A DNA stretch of 64,000 nt from Cristatella mucedo (lineage: Eukaryota; Bryozoa; Phylactolaemata; Cristatellidae). Below are positions 1 through 11,067 of the stretch, piece after piece; position 1 is the stretch's first letter; each line of letters starts with the position of its first letter. The stretch spans positions 6,066,501-6,130,500 of the forward strand of contig WPIO01000017.1 of the NCBI GenBank assembly GCA_009760855.2. The letters are read 5' to 3'. A program made the translations under genes and the position numbers. The notes beneath the pieces are model-generated. The model did no database searches. It was not told where the DNA came from and saw nothing but the letters and a program-made list of their open reading frames with translations.

Positions 1-979
1 TAAACGACGATAAAACAAACTTACTATTTATGGTCAAACCGAGTGTGATTCAGAAACTGGAAAGGCTGGCGCTCAAAATTGGCTCTGCCAGCATATCTCC
101 TGATGAATCAGCTCGAAATCTAGGTGTCATGTTCCAAAGTGACCTCTCGTTAGACGACCACATCAGCTCCACAGTCAAATCTGCCTACTTTCAGCTATAT
201 AACATTGCTAAAAATTCGGGCTTGTTTAGATAAGGATACCACGTCCAAGTTGGTCCATGCATTTGTGACATCCCGACTTGACTTCTGTAACGTGCTGCTT
301 GCTGGCCTACCGGCATGTGCAATCAGGCGATTACAGCTGGTGCAAAACTCTGCAGCTAGACTTGTCTGTCGTGAGCGTCACAGCTGCCACATCACACCAC
401 TTCTCGCCGACCTGCACTTGCTCCCACTCATGCAACGGATCGACTTCAAGGTTTTGTCGCTCACTTTTAGGTCACTTCCATCTTTGGCTACAGCCTACCT
501 ATCAGATATACTCCCCCATCAGGCCAAGCATCGTACCACCCGCTTTTCGGAATCCAACAGTCTACAAATACCTCGTACAAACCTCAAATCCTTTGGAGAC
601 CGTGCATTTCATTCGTATGCTCCCAAAGTCTGGAACTCCCTCCCGACTTGCGTCAGAACATCCCCTAACCTGACCACATTTAAACAGAACTTAAAAACAC
701 ATTTATTATTTAGGAGAGTATTTAGTAGGTCCCTGTGATTCGTCCTTGATGTGCTTATGCATGCTGACACTGTGCATGCTGCCACTAACCACATTTGCAT
801 GCTTGACCTGTGCATGTCACCCCTAACCACGCTGTTCATGTTGTTTATCAAGCATGATATTACTCACGATTCAATCGAGTTTCCCTTTGCAGCAAATGTA
901 AAGTGCTTAGGAAGAGATTGAGTTCTCTGAGGGTGCTTTATCAAGTGCATTATTATTGTTATTATTGTTATTATTATTC
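1..979 (+). mobile_element. LINE family 1: 3' end of reverse transcriptase ORF, 3' UTR and ATT tail
   Basis: This is the C-terminal part of a non-LTR retrotransposon ORF, cut by the window edge. Reading-frame pieces 30-233 and 205-738 belong to one protein; the frame shifts in the A5 run near 211-215, where one A is extra. Recognisable blocks are SRLDFCN, LQLVQNSAARLV, HITPLL, GDRAF and VWNSLPTCV, typical of the region after the RT domain in L2/CR1/Jockey-type elements. After the stop at 738 comes a CATG-rich 3' UTR with two 38-bp units (about 758-835). Then follows a terminal hairpin (about 898-945) and an ATT-rich tail to 979. The clade is inferred from motif style only. The copy is inactive because of the frameshift and truncation. 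Confidence 0.85.
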
Positions 980-1282
980 AATTGATGGCTGCTGTTCAGC
1001 CACTTAGTGCAGCGTGACGTGACTTACTGTGCCAGCCTGCAGCCAACAACACAAGCCCAGACTGGCTCAGAGTGGCAATCACCAAGTCAGGAGATTCAGG
1101 ATGGCACGAAGAACCACAACCTGCGACTTGTAAGAGAATGAAGAGTATGAATAGAAGGACGCTTGGCATAGCATCCTAAGAGAACTCCTTCTCTGTCTTG
1201 GCACTTTATACATGCTGAGCTAGCAGCAGGCTCGGCAAGACCAGGACAGGCAGAGCAAAACGGCCTTGCAAGACGACGTGGG
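980..1282. other. Intergenic, no gene seen
   Basis: No exon-like reading frame or repeat was recognised between the LINE tail and the SINE remnant. Confidence 0.5.
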
Positions 1283-1640
1283 AAAAAGTTTAAGCTGTTT
1301 TAACAGCCTCATTTACTGTGCATGCTGCCACTAACCATACTAGCATGCTGACACTGTGCATGTCCCCCATACCATATTGTTCTTCTTGTTGGTATTGAGC
1401 ATGCTACAATTAACCATTCGATCGTGTTGCCTTTGCAGCAAATGTAAAGTGCCTAGAAAGAGATTGAGTTCTCCGAGGGTGCTATATCAAATGTATTATT
1501 ATTTTATTATTTATATAACGACAGAAGAGCCTATGCAGCGACCACCACTGCTTGCCATGTTCAATTAAGAATTGACCACTGTAGCAAGACTCGAACCCTC
1601 GGTAGCCCGGGTAGTGATGAGCAAACACCTTGTGGCAAGT
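1283..1640 (-). mobile_element. tRNA-derived SINE, interrupted by a LINE tail
   Basis: On the minus strand a tRNA-like head (box-B-like GGGTTCGAGTC near 1580-1600) runs into the body and the 3' motif AATGAGGCTGTTAAAACAGC (1287-1310), as in the copies near 13.0, 19.6, 28.7 and 35.6 kb. The body is split by a foreign + strand LINE 3' end at about 1311-1510. Removing the insert restores the continuous SINE sequence, with ATTTA present on both sides of the junction. Confidence 0.7.
1311..1510 (+). mobile_element. LINE family 1 3' end inserted into a SINE
   Basis: This short fragment has the CATG-rich 3' UTR units of family 1. It continues through the terminal hairpin (GTAAAGTGCC near 1444 pairing with the GGGTGCT block near 1477) into an ATT-rich tail. 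It is 5'-truncated, as is usual for target-primed insertions. Confidence 0.75.
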
Positions 1641-1920
1641 GGGGGAGTTGAGAATGAGGAGCAGAGTTGTTGTCAAGGTCGCTAAGGTGGTGCCAACAGC
1701 GCGATTTGATAGAGCGACCATTGAGCAGCGAGCCGTGGTCGAACAATGCAGTTTATTTTGCGAACAGCGAATCGAAGTCTCGAGAACCTGTTAGACAAAG
1801 CAAAGGGCTAACATTACAGCTTAGCCAGTCAGAAGCAGTCGCAGAGCGGTCACGCCTGTGTTTGAAGCTCCAGGCAATGCCTCTCCACGGCAGGGGGAGG
1901 GGGCCAACATCAAGTCTCAC

Positions 1921-2097
1921 TTGCAGAGCAGGCAGCAACAGCAGGCAGCAAGCAGCAGCAGGCAGTAACAGGCAGCAGGAACCAGCAGTGGCAGCAGCAG
2001 CAGGTAGCAACAGTAGGCAGCTGTAGTGCTTGCAGCAGCAGGCCACAGGCAGCAGGAGGGAGCAACAGCAGACAGCAGCACTGGCAGCAGTAGCAGC
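1921..2097. repeat. Imperfect GCAGCA/CAGGCAG-rich low-complexity array
   Basis: This is a degenerate array of CAG, GGCAG and GCAACAG units without a fixed period. It creates long Leu/Cys- or Gln/Ala-rich open frames on both strands, which I regard as artefacts of composition. Confidence 0.8.
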
Positions 2098-3758
2098 CGT
2101 TGTGACACAATCAACCATTATGACTGCTAAAAGAGCATGAAGCCATAGGGTCAGGGCAATGTGTTCATGAGGCTGCAACATTATTTTTATCCCTCTTGGC
2201 GAGTACTGACGGTAAGTGGTTGTGCTAGACTTGCTATCATCTGTGTTTTGCATTGACACAGAGCAGCTGCCATTGCAGTCTCGAGCAGCAACCAAAGCTC
2301 ATCTTGGCAGCCGATCACCACTGACTCTGCCGGGGTGAGGGAGGGAGGGATACTTTTAAAACCCTCATCTATTTCACCGGTGCCAAGTGTGGGATCCAAG
2401 TTCGATCGTCAGGGCGGTCTGGCGCAGTGCTTCACCCGGGAACAGAAGCAATAAACCACCGGCAGGCTCTGGCGGAGCTAGCCCTAAAGGGGCCACACCG
2501 CGAGGCACATTCGTGCCTCGCTCGGTCCATGCTCATCAGCTGCCCCAGTCTTCCTAGCCGCTGCCAATGTCTGCCGTTTATCGGACAGGAAGAAAACAGA
2601 TTGCATGCACCCACGCTCTCCTCCGGAAAGCCAAGGGGCCGGTCGTGAGCAGCCAGTGCAGCCGGTGCAGGCATCCTCCTCCCACGCAGCTGCTGCAGGG
2701 AGGAAGGAAGGGAGGGAGGGGGCAGCAGGGCGCGTGCTGCCCCCTCGAGCAAAGACGTCGGAGCAACCGGATCGGCTGCCTCTGGTGGACACACTGCTCT
2801 AGCCTGCCCGGGTGGCAAACACGGCCTGCAGGCTTGCACTGCTGCTAGCCCGCGCACAAAGACAGCCAGTCAGCGCACTTTTCGGCAGTGGTTGGCTAGA
2901 CTAACACGAAGGTGGGGAAGCTGGGAGCAGATCCTTGGAACTGGGGAGTGGGCAGTCAGTCATCACGCAATGAGACAGAAAAGCCCTGAGAGAGAACTGG
3001 ATCTCTCAAGCCCATCGAGGTGCAAGTCCAGCCAGGCAAAACACACAAGATATCCTGCCCAGCCCTTGGCTGTAGGCTGCCACTACCGGATGACCAGGGC
3101 AGCAGCTAACAGCAGACCGGCTGCTTGAGGCAGCAACATTCTGAGAAAAGTTAAGCAACACACCTGCCCCCCCCCCTGGGAGCTAGAAACGATTGAGCAC
3201 CTGGCATGGGGCAAGCACTATTAAGAACTTCATTAGGCACAGATGGCTGATTTCCCTGCAGGCAGCCTTGCGACCTGATTCCAAGAAAACTAATGATCAA
3301 GCCCCAGACCTGCAGCCCTAGACGTCGGAGCTACCCCAGCTGCAATTTCAGAACGACAGTCAGGAGTGCCCATAGGAGGGGGATAGGAGGCAGTCGATTT
3401 AATACGGACACTCAGCTGCTGCGAAAAATCTTGGTACACTGAGATTTACACTAGAATCACAACAGATATTGCAGTGCCTAGACTAGGTCGAGGCTACAGA
3501 ACTCCACCTCGCGATAGATATATGCTTTAGGCTGCATCTAATGATATTTTACTCTTTGGTATCGTCACAACACTAACTAGAGCCAGATGCACCACAGATG
3601 CCACTTGCAGAGACAACATGTCGACGATCGACATTCGACGATCGGTTAAAAGAGGTACGACAGCAACGGCTAAATCACTTTCGGTAGTGTCGCTTAAATA
3701 ACGACTGAAATTTTGTGACAGTTCATTCCTTTTAGAATGTTCTACAAGCTACTTGGCG
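2098..3758. other. Intergenic, no gene recognised
   Basis: The segment at 2400-3100 is GC-rich and has several overlapping open frames on both strands (for example 2432-2857 minus). Their composition is Pro/Ala/Cys-rich with no recognisable domain, so none is called as a gene. A C run lies at about 3167-3176. Confidence 0.5.
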
Positions 3759-3759
3759 A

Positions 3760-5050
3760 AAATTTTGTTTAAGTATCCTTGACAAAAAAGGAAGAAGGGA
3801 ACCTGGGTGATAGTTTGCTACGACCTCTATATCTAATCTAGGCTTTGGAAAGTATTGAAAGGAAACTGGAAGATAGTTTGCTTAAGACCTCAAATCCGAT
3901 CTAGGCTTTTAAGTATCGGTTGAACGATGGCCAATTTGAAAGACTTTGTGAAGCAGCCCCATTATCCAGAAATGCATTAAAAACCTGCATTATGGCTGGA
4001 CTAAGTTTGTCTGCCACTGAAAATCAGAGAAGGAATGGTAGTGGGTCTTCAAGAGACGATCTCCTTTTACAAGACTTTATTAAGGTAGCCACTTCCCCAA
4101 GGGAAACCTTGCCTACAGAAACCTAGGAATTTATTTAATATTTATTTATTTATTTTTATTTATTTATTTAACCTAGGAATTATTTTTGAGGATGGTTAAA
4201 CGCTGTGACTAAACATTTGCTTGAGTCGGAAGTGGCTTTATGGAGGCACTAATATGTTCAATTTTTCAACCAAGAAGGCAGAGCACTTGTCAGCCGAACC
4301 CTAATATCCAGACAGTAAGACCTCGAAGGGTTGGCAAGCAAATGGTTCACTGTCTTTGTTTCGGGTCTGACTGGTAGGACTTCAGTTTTCGAGTGAAGAA
4401 AGAAAGGAATCTTTACGAGTCTGTCCACTGCACGGAATGAATGTAGGGGAACATGCTCATCGTGAGCACTCCTAAGTTTCGAGTCTACTGCATCGACGAG
4501 GATATCAAGGCTATCGGCATAGTGTGGGTGTAGATCAAGAAGACCTGCCGACCTGCATTGCAAATAGATTTCAAAAGTTTTTGCATCAATACCCTTAAAG
4601 TTTCTTTGCTGGACAAAGTCGATGCTACCATCCACTATGATGGAGCTGGAACAGTAAATGAAACTGAGCAATGATTATAGATGGTCAGCAGGGATACAAC
4701 AAGGTCAGTGGGCAGACAGAATTAGTGACAACAAGATCCAGGATATGACCACCAATGTGAGCCGTACGACTAACGAGTTGGACGAGGCTGAAGTTATCCA
4801 GAAAATCAAGAAATGAGCAAACCTGACTGCTACTATGGTCGTCAATAGAAATCACAAAGTCTCCTGCCAACAAATAAAGGCCTGTCACACACGAATATTT
4901 TAGTGAGGAAATCCGATAAGTCCTCCATAAACAAGGTTAGACAGCCGGAAGGAGGTCGGTAGATCACGACTGTGAGAGGCATGGTCTTTGATGGGGATCT
5001 GATAGCAGCTGATTCAAACGATGACCCATGCGAACAGCTGCAGGTCATAT
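3760..5050 (-). mobile_element. LINE family 2: endonuclease C-terminal part, linker and start of RT, decayed
   Basis: Read on the minus strand, 5048-4685 encodes the end of an APE-type endonuclease, with VVIYRPPSG, LAGDF, SSQVCSFLDF and HIGGHILDLVV in order but split between two frames. 4671-4258 encodes the spacer before RT (HDEHVPLHSF and following). Below 4258 the sequence matches the region upstream of the RT at 22.1-22.5 kb. A stretch near 3790-3910 is a roughly 63-bp diverged tandem duplication. In the GDF motif the usual following Asn is Val, so the copy would be catalytically dead even without its frameshifts. Confidence 0.8.
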
Positions 5051-5059
5051 CGCCATGGG

Positions 5060-5250
5060 ATTAATACCAAGAGTTTTTTCATGGGCACTTTTTTGCATTG
5101 CCGCCTTCATTCAGCAAAGGAGACGCATTGCTGAACTTCTGGGATTTATTGACACCCTTATAGCCATATTCATCATATGTTACAGAGGCTTAATAGATTT
5201 TTTCGTTTCGGCAAGGTATGAAGGACTGCCAAGCCTAAAAGTGTCATAAC
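5060..5250 (-). mobile_element. LINE family 2 fragment (post-RT region)
   Basis: The block near 5115-5175 closely matches 24935-24995 and, less well, 21145-21210. All three correspond to the segment just downstream of the RT domain in family 2. No open frame survives. Confidence 0.6.
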
Positions 5251-6780
5251 TTTAGTCTAGTGCATCCAAACTAATGCTCTAGATGCCACTTGCCCCATCC
5301 GTACAGATGCAAACATTTTCCTTACAGGACACCGTGCACGTTCGAGAGGCTGCTATGCAGATATACATTACTTGATAATAGGAGGCACTTTTGAGGTGCA
5401 GCAGCCACCCGTGGCAAAAACTGTCATAGATACACCCTAAAACAGGCGATGCGAGTGCAGCCACTAAACACTACATTGCCAGGTTAGAGTTAACGGCTTC
5501 TCGGAACGCTCATGGAGCCAAGACGTAGGCGATCACATTATGGTCACAAGCAACATGGCCGTGTTCATTTTGGAATGGAGCCCATTTCAGCTCAAATGGC
5601 CTGGTCTGCCAACAAGGCAGAAAATACAACTGCTCACATGAGCAAACAAAAAATAAAAATATCTATCAGCAGCAATTCCCAGGCTACAGGCAGTCCCACC
5701 AGGGGTCAATCTTCAGAGCCAAGTGGTCGGTTGAGAGGGGATCTGACCGATAGAGATTAAATGCGCTGCCAGATACTTTTCATCAACTATCACATGAGAT
5801 GCTACACAATTATTCTTCGTTACACTCTACACTGTCTGAAACGTGGAAACCAAATGACTGTGCTAGATGGAGGAGGACGACGACGAGGAGGGGGAGGACA
5901 AGGAGGAGGACGAAGAGGAGGAAAATGAGGAGGACGAGAGAGAATAGCTGTACATGGGTGCCAAGCAACTGCATCCTTGCCATAACAAATGCTCTTTGGT
6001 CTGTCTTAGAGTCTGTCTTTGGTCCACCGGGCAAGCACTCGTTGGGCGCTGGCAGAGATGGACAGAGCATGCCACTTCACATTACCGGCGGCGACTCAAG
6101 AGGCAACAGCACTCAGCAGACTACACACGTCGGCATCAGAAAACAAACTGTGCTGGCTAGCGACCAAGAAAAGAAAGAGGTTGCCTCGGTGCCAGCGTGA
6201 CAAGCCGACTTCCGATGCACGGAGTGTCTTGACAGTCGAAAGCAGTTGAATCCGATCGGCTAAAATCGTTTAATGACCAACGAGTTAAACCGGCTTGGCT
6301 GAAAGAGGTACAAGAAAACTGCTGAAGGCTGCTCGACTAGGCTCACAACCTTCTAGCCACAGCTGCGTACACGACCACGGGGGGGGGGGGGGCAAAGCTG
6401 GGGTGGATTTTGGGTACTATTTTCCCGAGTACGGCTAAACAGCATACTTTTTGCAAGTAGGTGGTAGACGATGGCTTGCTCGCAGTAAGGCTTTAAGCAA
6501 AACCAGAAAATCGTTCAATGGTAAGATCGGCCGTGGCCGAGTAAAAACCTACACTCATGGATGGCCAGGAACAGTCCAACGACTTTTGCAGTTGCTCTAA
6601 ACCCGGTACAGCTGGACTGCTTTCTGCTGCCTAATACAATACAACCAATATAACCATACACCATTTAGGTTGCATGTCTACCCATCGGCAAGCCCATGGA
6701 AGCTGCAGGCACTACACTACTGCCAACACCGGCAGGCTGTCTCATGCCCAGCAAGCTAAACTACCAGGTCTATCGGTGTC
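5251..6780. other. Intergenic, no gene recognised
   Basis: Apart from a purine-rich tract and a G homopolymer near 6378-6392, I see no exon with splice signals and no known domain. Short open frames at 5512-5760 and 5799-6200 (+) lack recognisable motifs. Confidence 0.5.
5866..5945. repeat. GA/GAC-rich purine tract
   Basis: Irregular GAGGAC/GACGAC/GAGGAG units give an artefactual acidic/Arg-rich open frame. The tract lacks a stable period. Confidence 0.8.
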
Positions 6781-6980
6781 TTAATTATTAAAAAAATAAA
6801 CTAATTCATACATTTGTCTAGCACCCTCAGTACCCTTACGCTCTATCCAGGTGCTTTGCATGTGCAGCATATTGTGGTCGTTAAAGGCAAACATCTTGAG
6901 CCTGGGATACCTGGTGGGTCCAACCATGGCATGTAGTGCCATGGCAATCCGTGGATCCAAAACATTAAAAACCAGAACTA
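6781..6980 (-). CDS. Putative membrane protein, exon 3 (terminal)
   Basis: The acceptor is GTAGCAG before 6980, entered in phase 1 so that the split codon reads Val. The exon continues VLVFNVLDPRIAMALH, then a polar tail ending FFNN and a TAA at 6783-6781. There are 66 codons including the stop. Confidence 0.45.
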
Positions 6981-9900
6981 CTGCTACTGCTGCTGGTTAT
7001 CGTGTGAGAGTCTGCTCGCGCGCATGTCGTCTGGTATGGAATGCGTGGCAGTAGGACCAAGCATGTCAACCGGCAGAACATAATAAACCACGACAAGATG
7101 GAACTCACCCATCTGCTGGTCAGCAGCCAACATGATGATTGGAGTGATGAAGCATACGGCAAAGTTGGACAGAACCTTCCATAAGACTCCAGTACTGCGA
7201 TCGCGTGTTAGGCTGCATCCCATTAGCACGGCCGTGATAAGGCTAAGTTCGGCTAGTACGAGCTGACAGTAGTCACCTGAAGGATAGCATAATTTGAGGC
7301 CAGATCATCAGCACAGGTGAAAGCATCAGTGAGATGATATGATGATGATCAAATACCTCTAACTCAGAACATGATGGACACCCATAATACATCGGATGCC
7401 AGCTCTGGGCTGCCATGAGCAGACATGCGCTCACACTTACCCAGCAACCGAAGGCATCAGCTGAGCAAGCCGTTGCCACCCGTAGATGTTAACAACAGCC
7501 CTATTCAATGATAGTTACTAGCTAAACATCTCTCCACAATTTCACGTAAAGACTAGCAGCTACAAGAAAACGGATGAAATAATAAAATAAACTAATAACT
7601 CATAATTAATAATGCCTTGATGCATCAGCATGAAGTACAGTCAACACCTGACTTATGATGTTTTGACCTACAAAAATTTAAAGATACGAACTCGGCCACG
7701 GTCACACACAAAATAAAAAAATCAAATTTATCCAGGAAACTTTCAAAATCCATATGCGGTCACTAGATTTGACAACACTGGAAACAGTAGGAAGGAAACT
7801 ATGTCTGACAGCTAGGCACTGTGATTAATGATGGTCTCTCTCTTGCTTGCATGACTTTCTTGAGATAAGACGTGTTCAGAGTGATCTCCTGCGGTCTCAT
7901 GTTTTACGCTATGATTTGCCATTTGCTAATTTATTATTACTTTATTCACTACTATTATTACTCCACATTATGGTATGCAAAATAATCTTATTGACTTGTT
8001 CTTATGTATTTTTCATTTTTTATGTATTTGCACAAAATTCCATTCCTTTACCTCCCCATGTCTTTGTCAGACCGTATCGCAGTAGAACGTATTATATACC
8101 ATTCTTAACAAACGAAAATTCGACTTAGGATTGCTTTTCTGGTCCCAATCTATTTCGTAAGTCGGGGCTGCACTCCCAAAAAAGCCATTCCTCATATAAT
8201 CAAAACCTACAGACTGATTCTGTCTGCTTACTGCAACTATTAACCGTAAGCACAACTATACACTTTGTTCTTCTCCCACGAATCTAAACTGTGTGTGGCT
8301 CCTAATACTTTGAATGCAGAATCAGTGAAAAACTAGACTCCTTCTCAAAAGTTTTGTTCAACCCAACAAAGTGATGCGCGTATGATTCCGGCTGATGGCT
8401 TTCGATTTAACAAACAGAATACATCCTCAAATTCTGGGCTCTATATATTACATGCATGCTTAACGTCTTGGATTAGTAAAAATATCATTCATAGAACAAC
8501 TAATGTAATAGCAGATCAGGCCTCCACGGTTTTTAACAACCGGTGATTCAATAAAGCATCGCCAATATTCACAAAAAATAAAAATATAATAATTCGTTTG
8601 TATACCACACAAAGATAACTTAATCTCTATTCAGGCCTTCACATATGCCACGGGGCTCGAGCCCACGACATCGGCCATCAAATGCATTCGCCTTTACCTC
8701 GGTCTGGGCAAGGAACTCTTAACAACTGGGGCCAAACCAGAGCAGCACACAAACGTAAGCTAGTTGTCTTCCTACAAGGCAAGCTCAAGAATGATGTGGT
8801 GTTCAGCCCACTAATGTAGCCCTCCTTAAGTTGCATGCTCAGTGCAAATGCAGTGAAGCAAATACAGCATGTGGTGGCATAGCATAGATAGCGCTTAGCT
8901 GCTACAAGGCGTCAAGGACAAAAGCATGCACAGCGATAAGACAATAGGAACGGTTCACTCTCACAGCTCTGCCACCTCCAGCACAAACTAGCACGGTGGC
9001 ACATTATTTAATGACCAACAAAGAGAAGCTCTTATACCTTGCATGCTGCTGGAGGCTGAAAACGTAGTAAGCCGAATCACTGGGAGCAGCACAGCATAGC
9101 ACCAGCCACCTACATTTTTCCTAAAATAAAAGTTCTGAGAGCTGAAGCATCTGTGATCGTCTGTCCCCAACCTGACAATTTGCAATGAAGCTAACTGGGC
9201 AGTAACTGGCCAGCTAAAAGCAGGCACATCGTCAGAGTTGTGACCAGGAGTCACGTTGGCAAGCACAAACTACACCGTCGGTGATACTAGACCAAGCAGT
9301 GTGACAGCCTGCACGAGGATGCACCAGCACTACAACTAATGTACAAATTGCGTAGGCTCACCTTTATACTAATAGCTATTAATTTTAGCTATGGAAATAC
9401 TTCTGCAAGCTTAGAACACACTGGGTCGACCCTATGGCCTAATGACTGCTCACTGTGAGTAATCTTTTCAGGCTGCTATATAGTCCCAACTGAGACACCG
9501 TCACACATCGCCCTCTTATGGATGGTTTCAACTGACCGGCCGAGGACAATCGATTGTCCTCGACCGGTCCGGAAGATTTGAACCTAGTACATCAAGGTCC
9601 AGTTCCCACGAAATCAACCACTCGTCCAACTGAACGGCTCCAAAATGGCATCCTTACACAAGTGCGATTAACAAAGCTAATCAGCCCTAAGTGTTTGCTG
9701 CTAACTTGGGGGAATTCCAATGCATTTTGCTATCTTGAAGCAAAAGTAAGCACTGATTTATGGCATGTAGACAGCAAACTGCACATGCACACACTTGAAG
9801 TGATGGGCAAGTGTGGCATGCTCAGTGAGAGGTGATGATAGTGAGCCATGCCAACCTGACCGTGAGATGCACAAGCTGTCCGTGGCAGCATTTTGGCAAG

Positions 9901-11067
9901 CACGCTCTAATAAAAAGGTGCCAGAGAAACTTCCAGCACAAGATGGATCGGCAGACGTACCTTAATCGTAAGTTGATAGTGTTAATTCCAGGTTTTAAGC
10001 ACAGCGATAATAAAAATGCAAGGGCTATGACACCTGGAAAAAAACAGGTCGCTCGATATAAGCAGGCAAAGACTGCCGCTACTGGGGTGCGACGACATGC
10101 TGTCAGCAACTTCACCCACTCTGATTCACAGACAGCCAATAAGTCCACTTTAAGTTTAACGTACAGCATAACCGAAAAAAATGATCAAGCGAGTATGCCC
10201 TCATCTTCCTACAACACGGGTAGGGACACGCATGGGTGTGCGGCACATAGAAAGGCTGGGCATTGGGCATCCTTGCAACAGGGGGAGGGGGACCGCGAAA
10301 AAATAAACTGCGAGCAGCTTGGTTGGAAAGCGCTGCTGGAGTTGTTCGGCTCTGCTACAGGCTCTCCTCCCTAACTGGCACGGCGCTCTCGGTCGGGCCA
10401 AGCTTGGACTAGGAGTTTGCGGTGCACTGAATGCACAGCACGACACTGCAACGTCTAGCTCATATTATCATAACGACAAGAAGACGAGAAATTGCCAGCT
10501 CGGCGTGGGCAGGTGGCGAGTGCCTCACCAATGTGTGGCCATGGTGTTTGAGGTTGTTTGCAAGTCGACGATCGCATCTAACGAGGATTAAAAAGGTAAA
10601 CTGCGACGCGCTGTTGCATCTGTAACGGCACCAATTCGACCGCTCCCGCGACGGCGCTGCCATCTCCCGATGGAACTGTGGTTCACATCCAAGCAGGAGA
10701 TAGACTAGCTTTTATGCCCCTATGCACCGCTGAGCACCGGCAAGAGTACGGTTGCCCGGTTTGCGGAGAAAGTTTCTGGGATATGTCTTGTTGGAAATAA
10801 ACTTCGCTCGCGAAGACACGGTGGTAACGAGCTAACGTTGCAGCGAGCCGGCTACGGGCGCCGATCTGTAGCACGTCCTAGGTACCGAGGGCAGGGCGAG
10901 AACGGCGGCCGAGCGTGCGAGAACCATAGCAGGTATCCAAGATATTCCAAAACGTCCTTACTTATATGCCAAAGAACAAGATAACTATTTTCTCGCGCGA
11001 GAGAAGCGCTTCTATAAAGGGCGATGGCGACGCCACCAGCCAAAACAAACTTTTCGGCACAATCCAT
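6781..11067 (-). CDS. Putative small multi-pass membrane protein, three exons, family unknown
   Basis: Three minus-strand exons (10962-11067, 7109-7276, 6781-6980) join in phase into 157 codons plus stop, using GT-AG borders throughout. The ATG at 11067 has A at -3 and G at +4. The product is strongly hydrophobic. Likely membrane segments are about residues 27-54 (YLVLWHIS...ITAVLMGC) and 66-90 (LWKVLSNFAVCFITPIIMLA), with weaker hydrophobic stretches at 6-18 and 91-110. The C-terminal 45 residues are polar, with a YPRLKMFAF segment and a run containing NDHNMLH. I do not recognise the family. Large introns (3685 and 128 bp) leave room for missed exons. The gene is divergent from FAN1 with 451 bp between start codons. 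Evidence is phase consistency and splice signals only. Confidence 0.45.
7109..7276 (-). CDS. Putative membrane protein, exon 2
   Basis: The acceptor is CCTTCAG and the donor G/GTGAGT; the exon is phase 1 at both ends. It encodes DYCQLVLAELSLITAVL and the second predicted membrane segment. This is the most convincing exon of the model because of its strong borders and its hydrophobic, non-repetitive content. Confidence 0.5.
7277..9533. other. Large intron of the putative minus-strand gene, no further exon seen
   Basis: Mostly AT-rich unique sequence. A possible tRNA-like SINE head lies near 8640-8720 (minus; box-B-like GGGCTCGAGCCC). Open frames at 8067-8255 and 8988-9266 (minus) show no domain. 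Confidence 0.45.
9534..9569. repeat. 36-bp near-perfect palindrome centred on ATCGAT
   Basis: Two 18-nt arms (9534-9551 and 9552-9569) are exact reverse complements except for one position (9540 versus 9563), with no spacer. It adjoins a tRNA-like block on the minus strand. Confidence 0.95.
9570..9645 (-). mobile_element. tRNA-like head of a SINE (second type)
   Basis: On the minus strand a box-A-like GGACGAGTGGTTGA is followed about 35 nt later by a box-B-like TAGGTTCAAATC. This resembles the Leu/Ser-type tRNA layout, without a foldable complete cloverleaf. It continues into the palindrome at 9534-9569, so the palindrome may be part of the element body. Confidence 0.5.
9832..10374 (+). other. 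180-codon open frame of unknown status
   Basis: The frame is open for 543 bp and polar, with many Lys, Thr, Ser and Gln and no hydrophobic core or recognisable domain. It lies inside the intron of the minus-strand model. It could be a chance frame or part of an unrecognised gene; I lean to chance. Confidence 0.15.
10962..11067 (-). CDS. Putative membrane protein, exon 1
   Basis: The exon starts at the ATG of MDCAEKFVLAGG and ends with donor A/GTAAGG in phase 1, so the junction codon with exon 2 is Ser. The frame could also run on past this donor to 10852, and a different partner exon cannot be excluded. Confidence 0.4.

Noticed and set aside
1753-2295. 180-codon minus-strand open frame, Leu/Cys/Ala-rich
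   Set aside because: It is created by the GCAGCA-type array at 1921-2097, with no domain and equal open frames in neighbouring phases.
2432-2857. 141-codon minus-strand open frame and overlapping + frames
   Set aside because: GC-rich composition leaves several frames open at once; there are no splice signals or motifs to prefer one.
10714-10800. Tiny + strand frame with a CPVCGESF zinc-finger-like word
   Set aside because: Only 28 codons, no second metal-binding pair, and no splice link to FAN1. It cannot be the missing UBZ finger as it stands.
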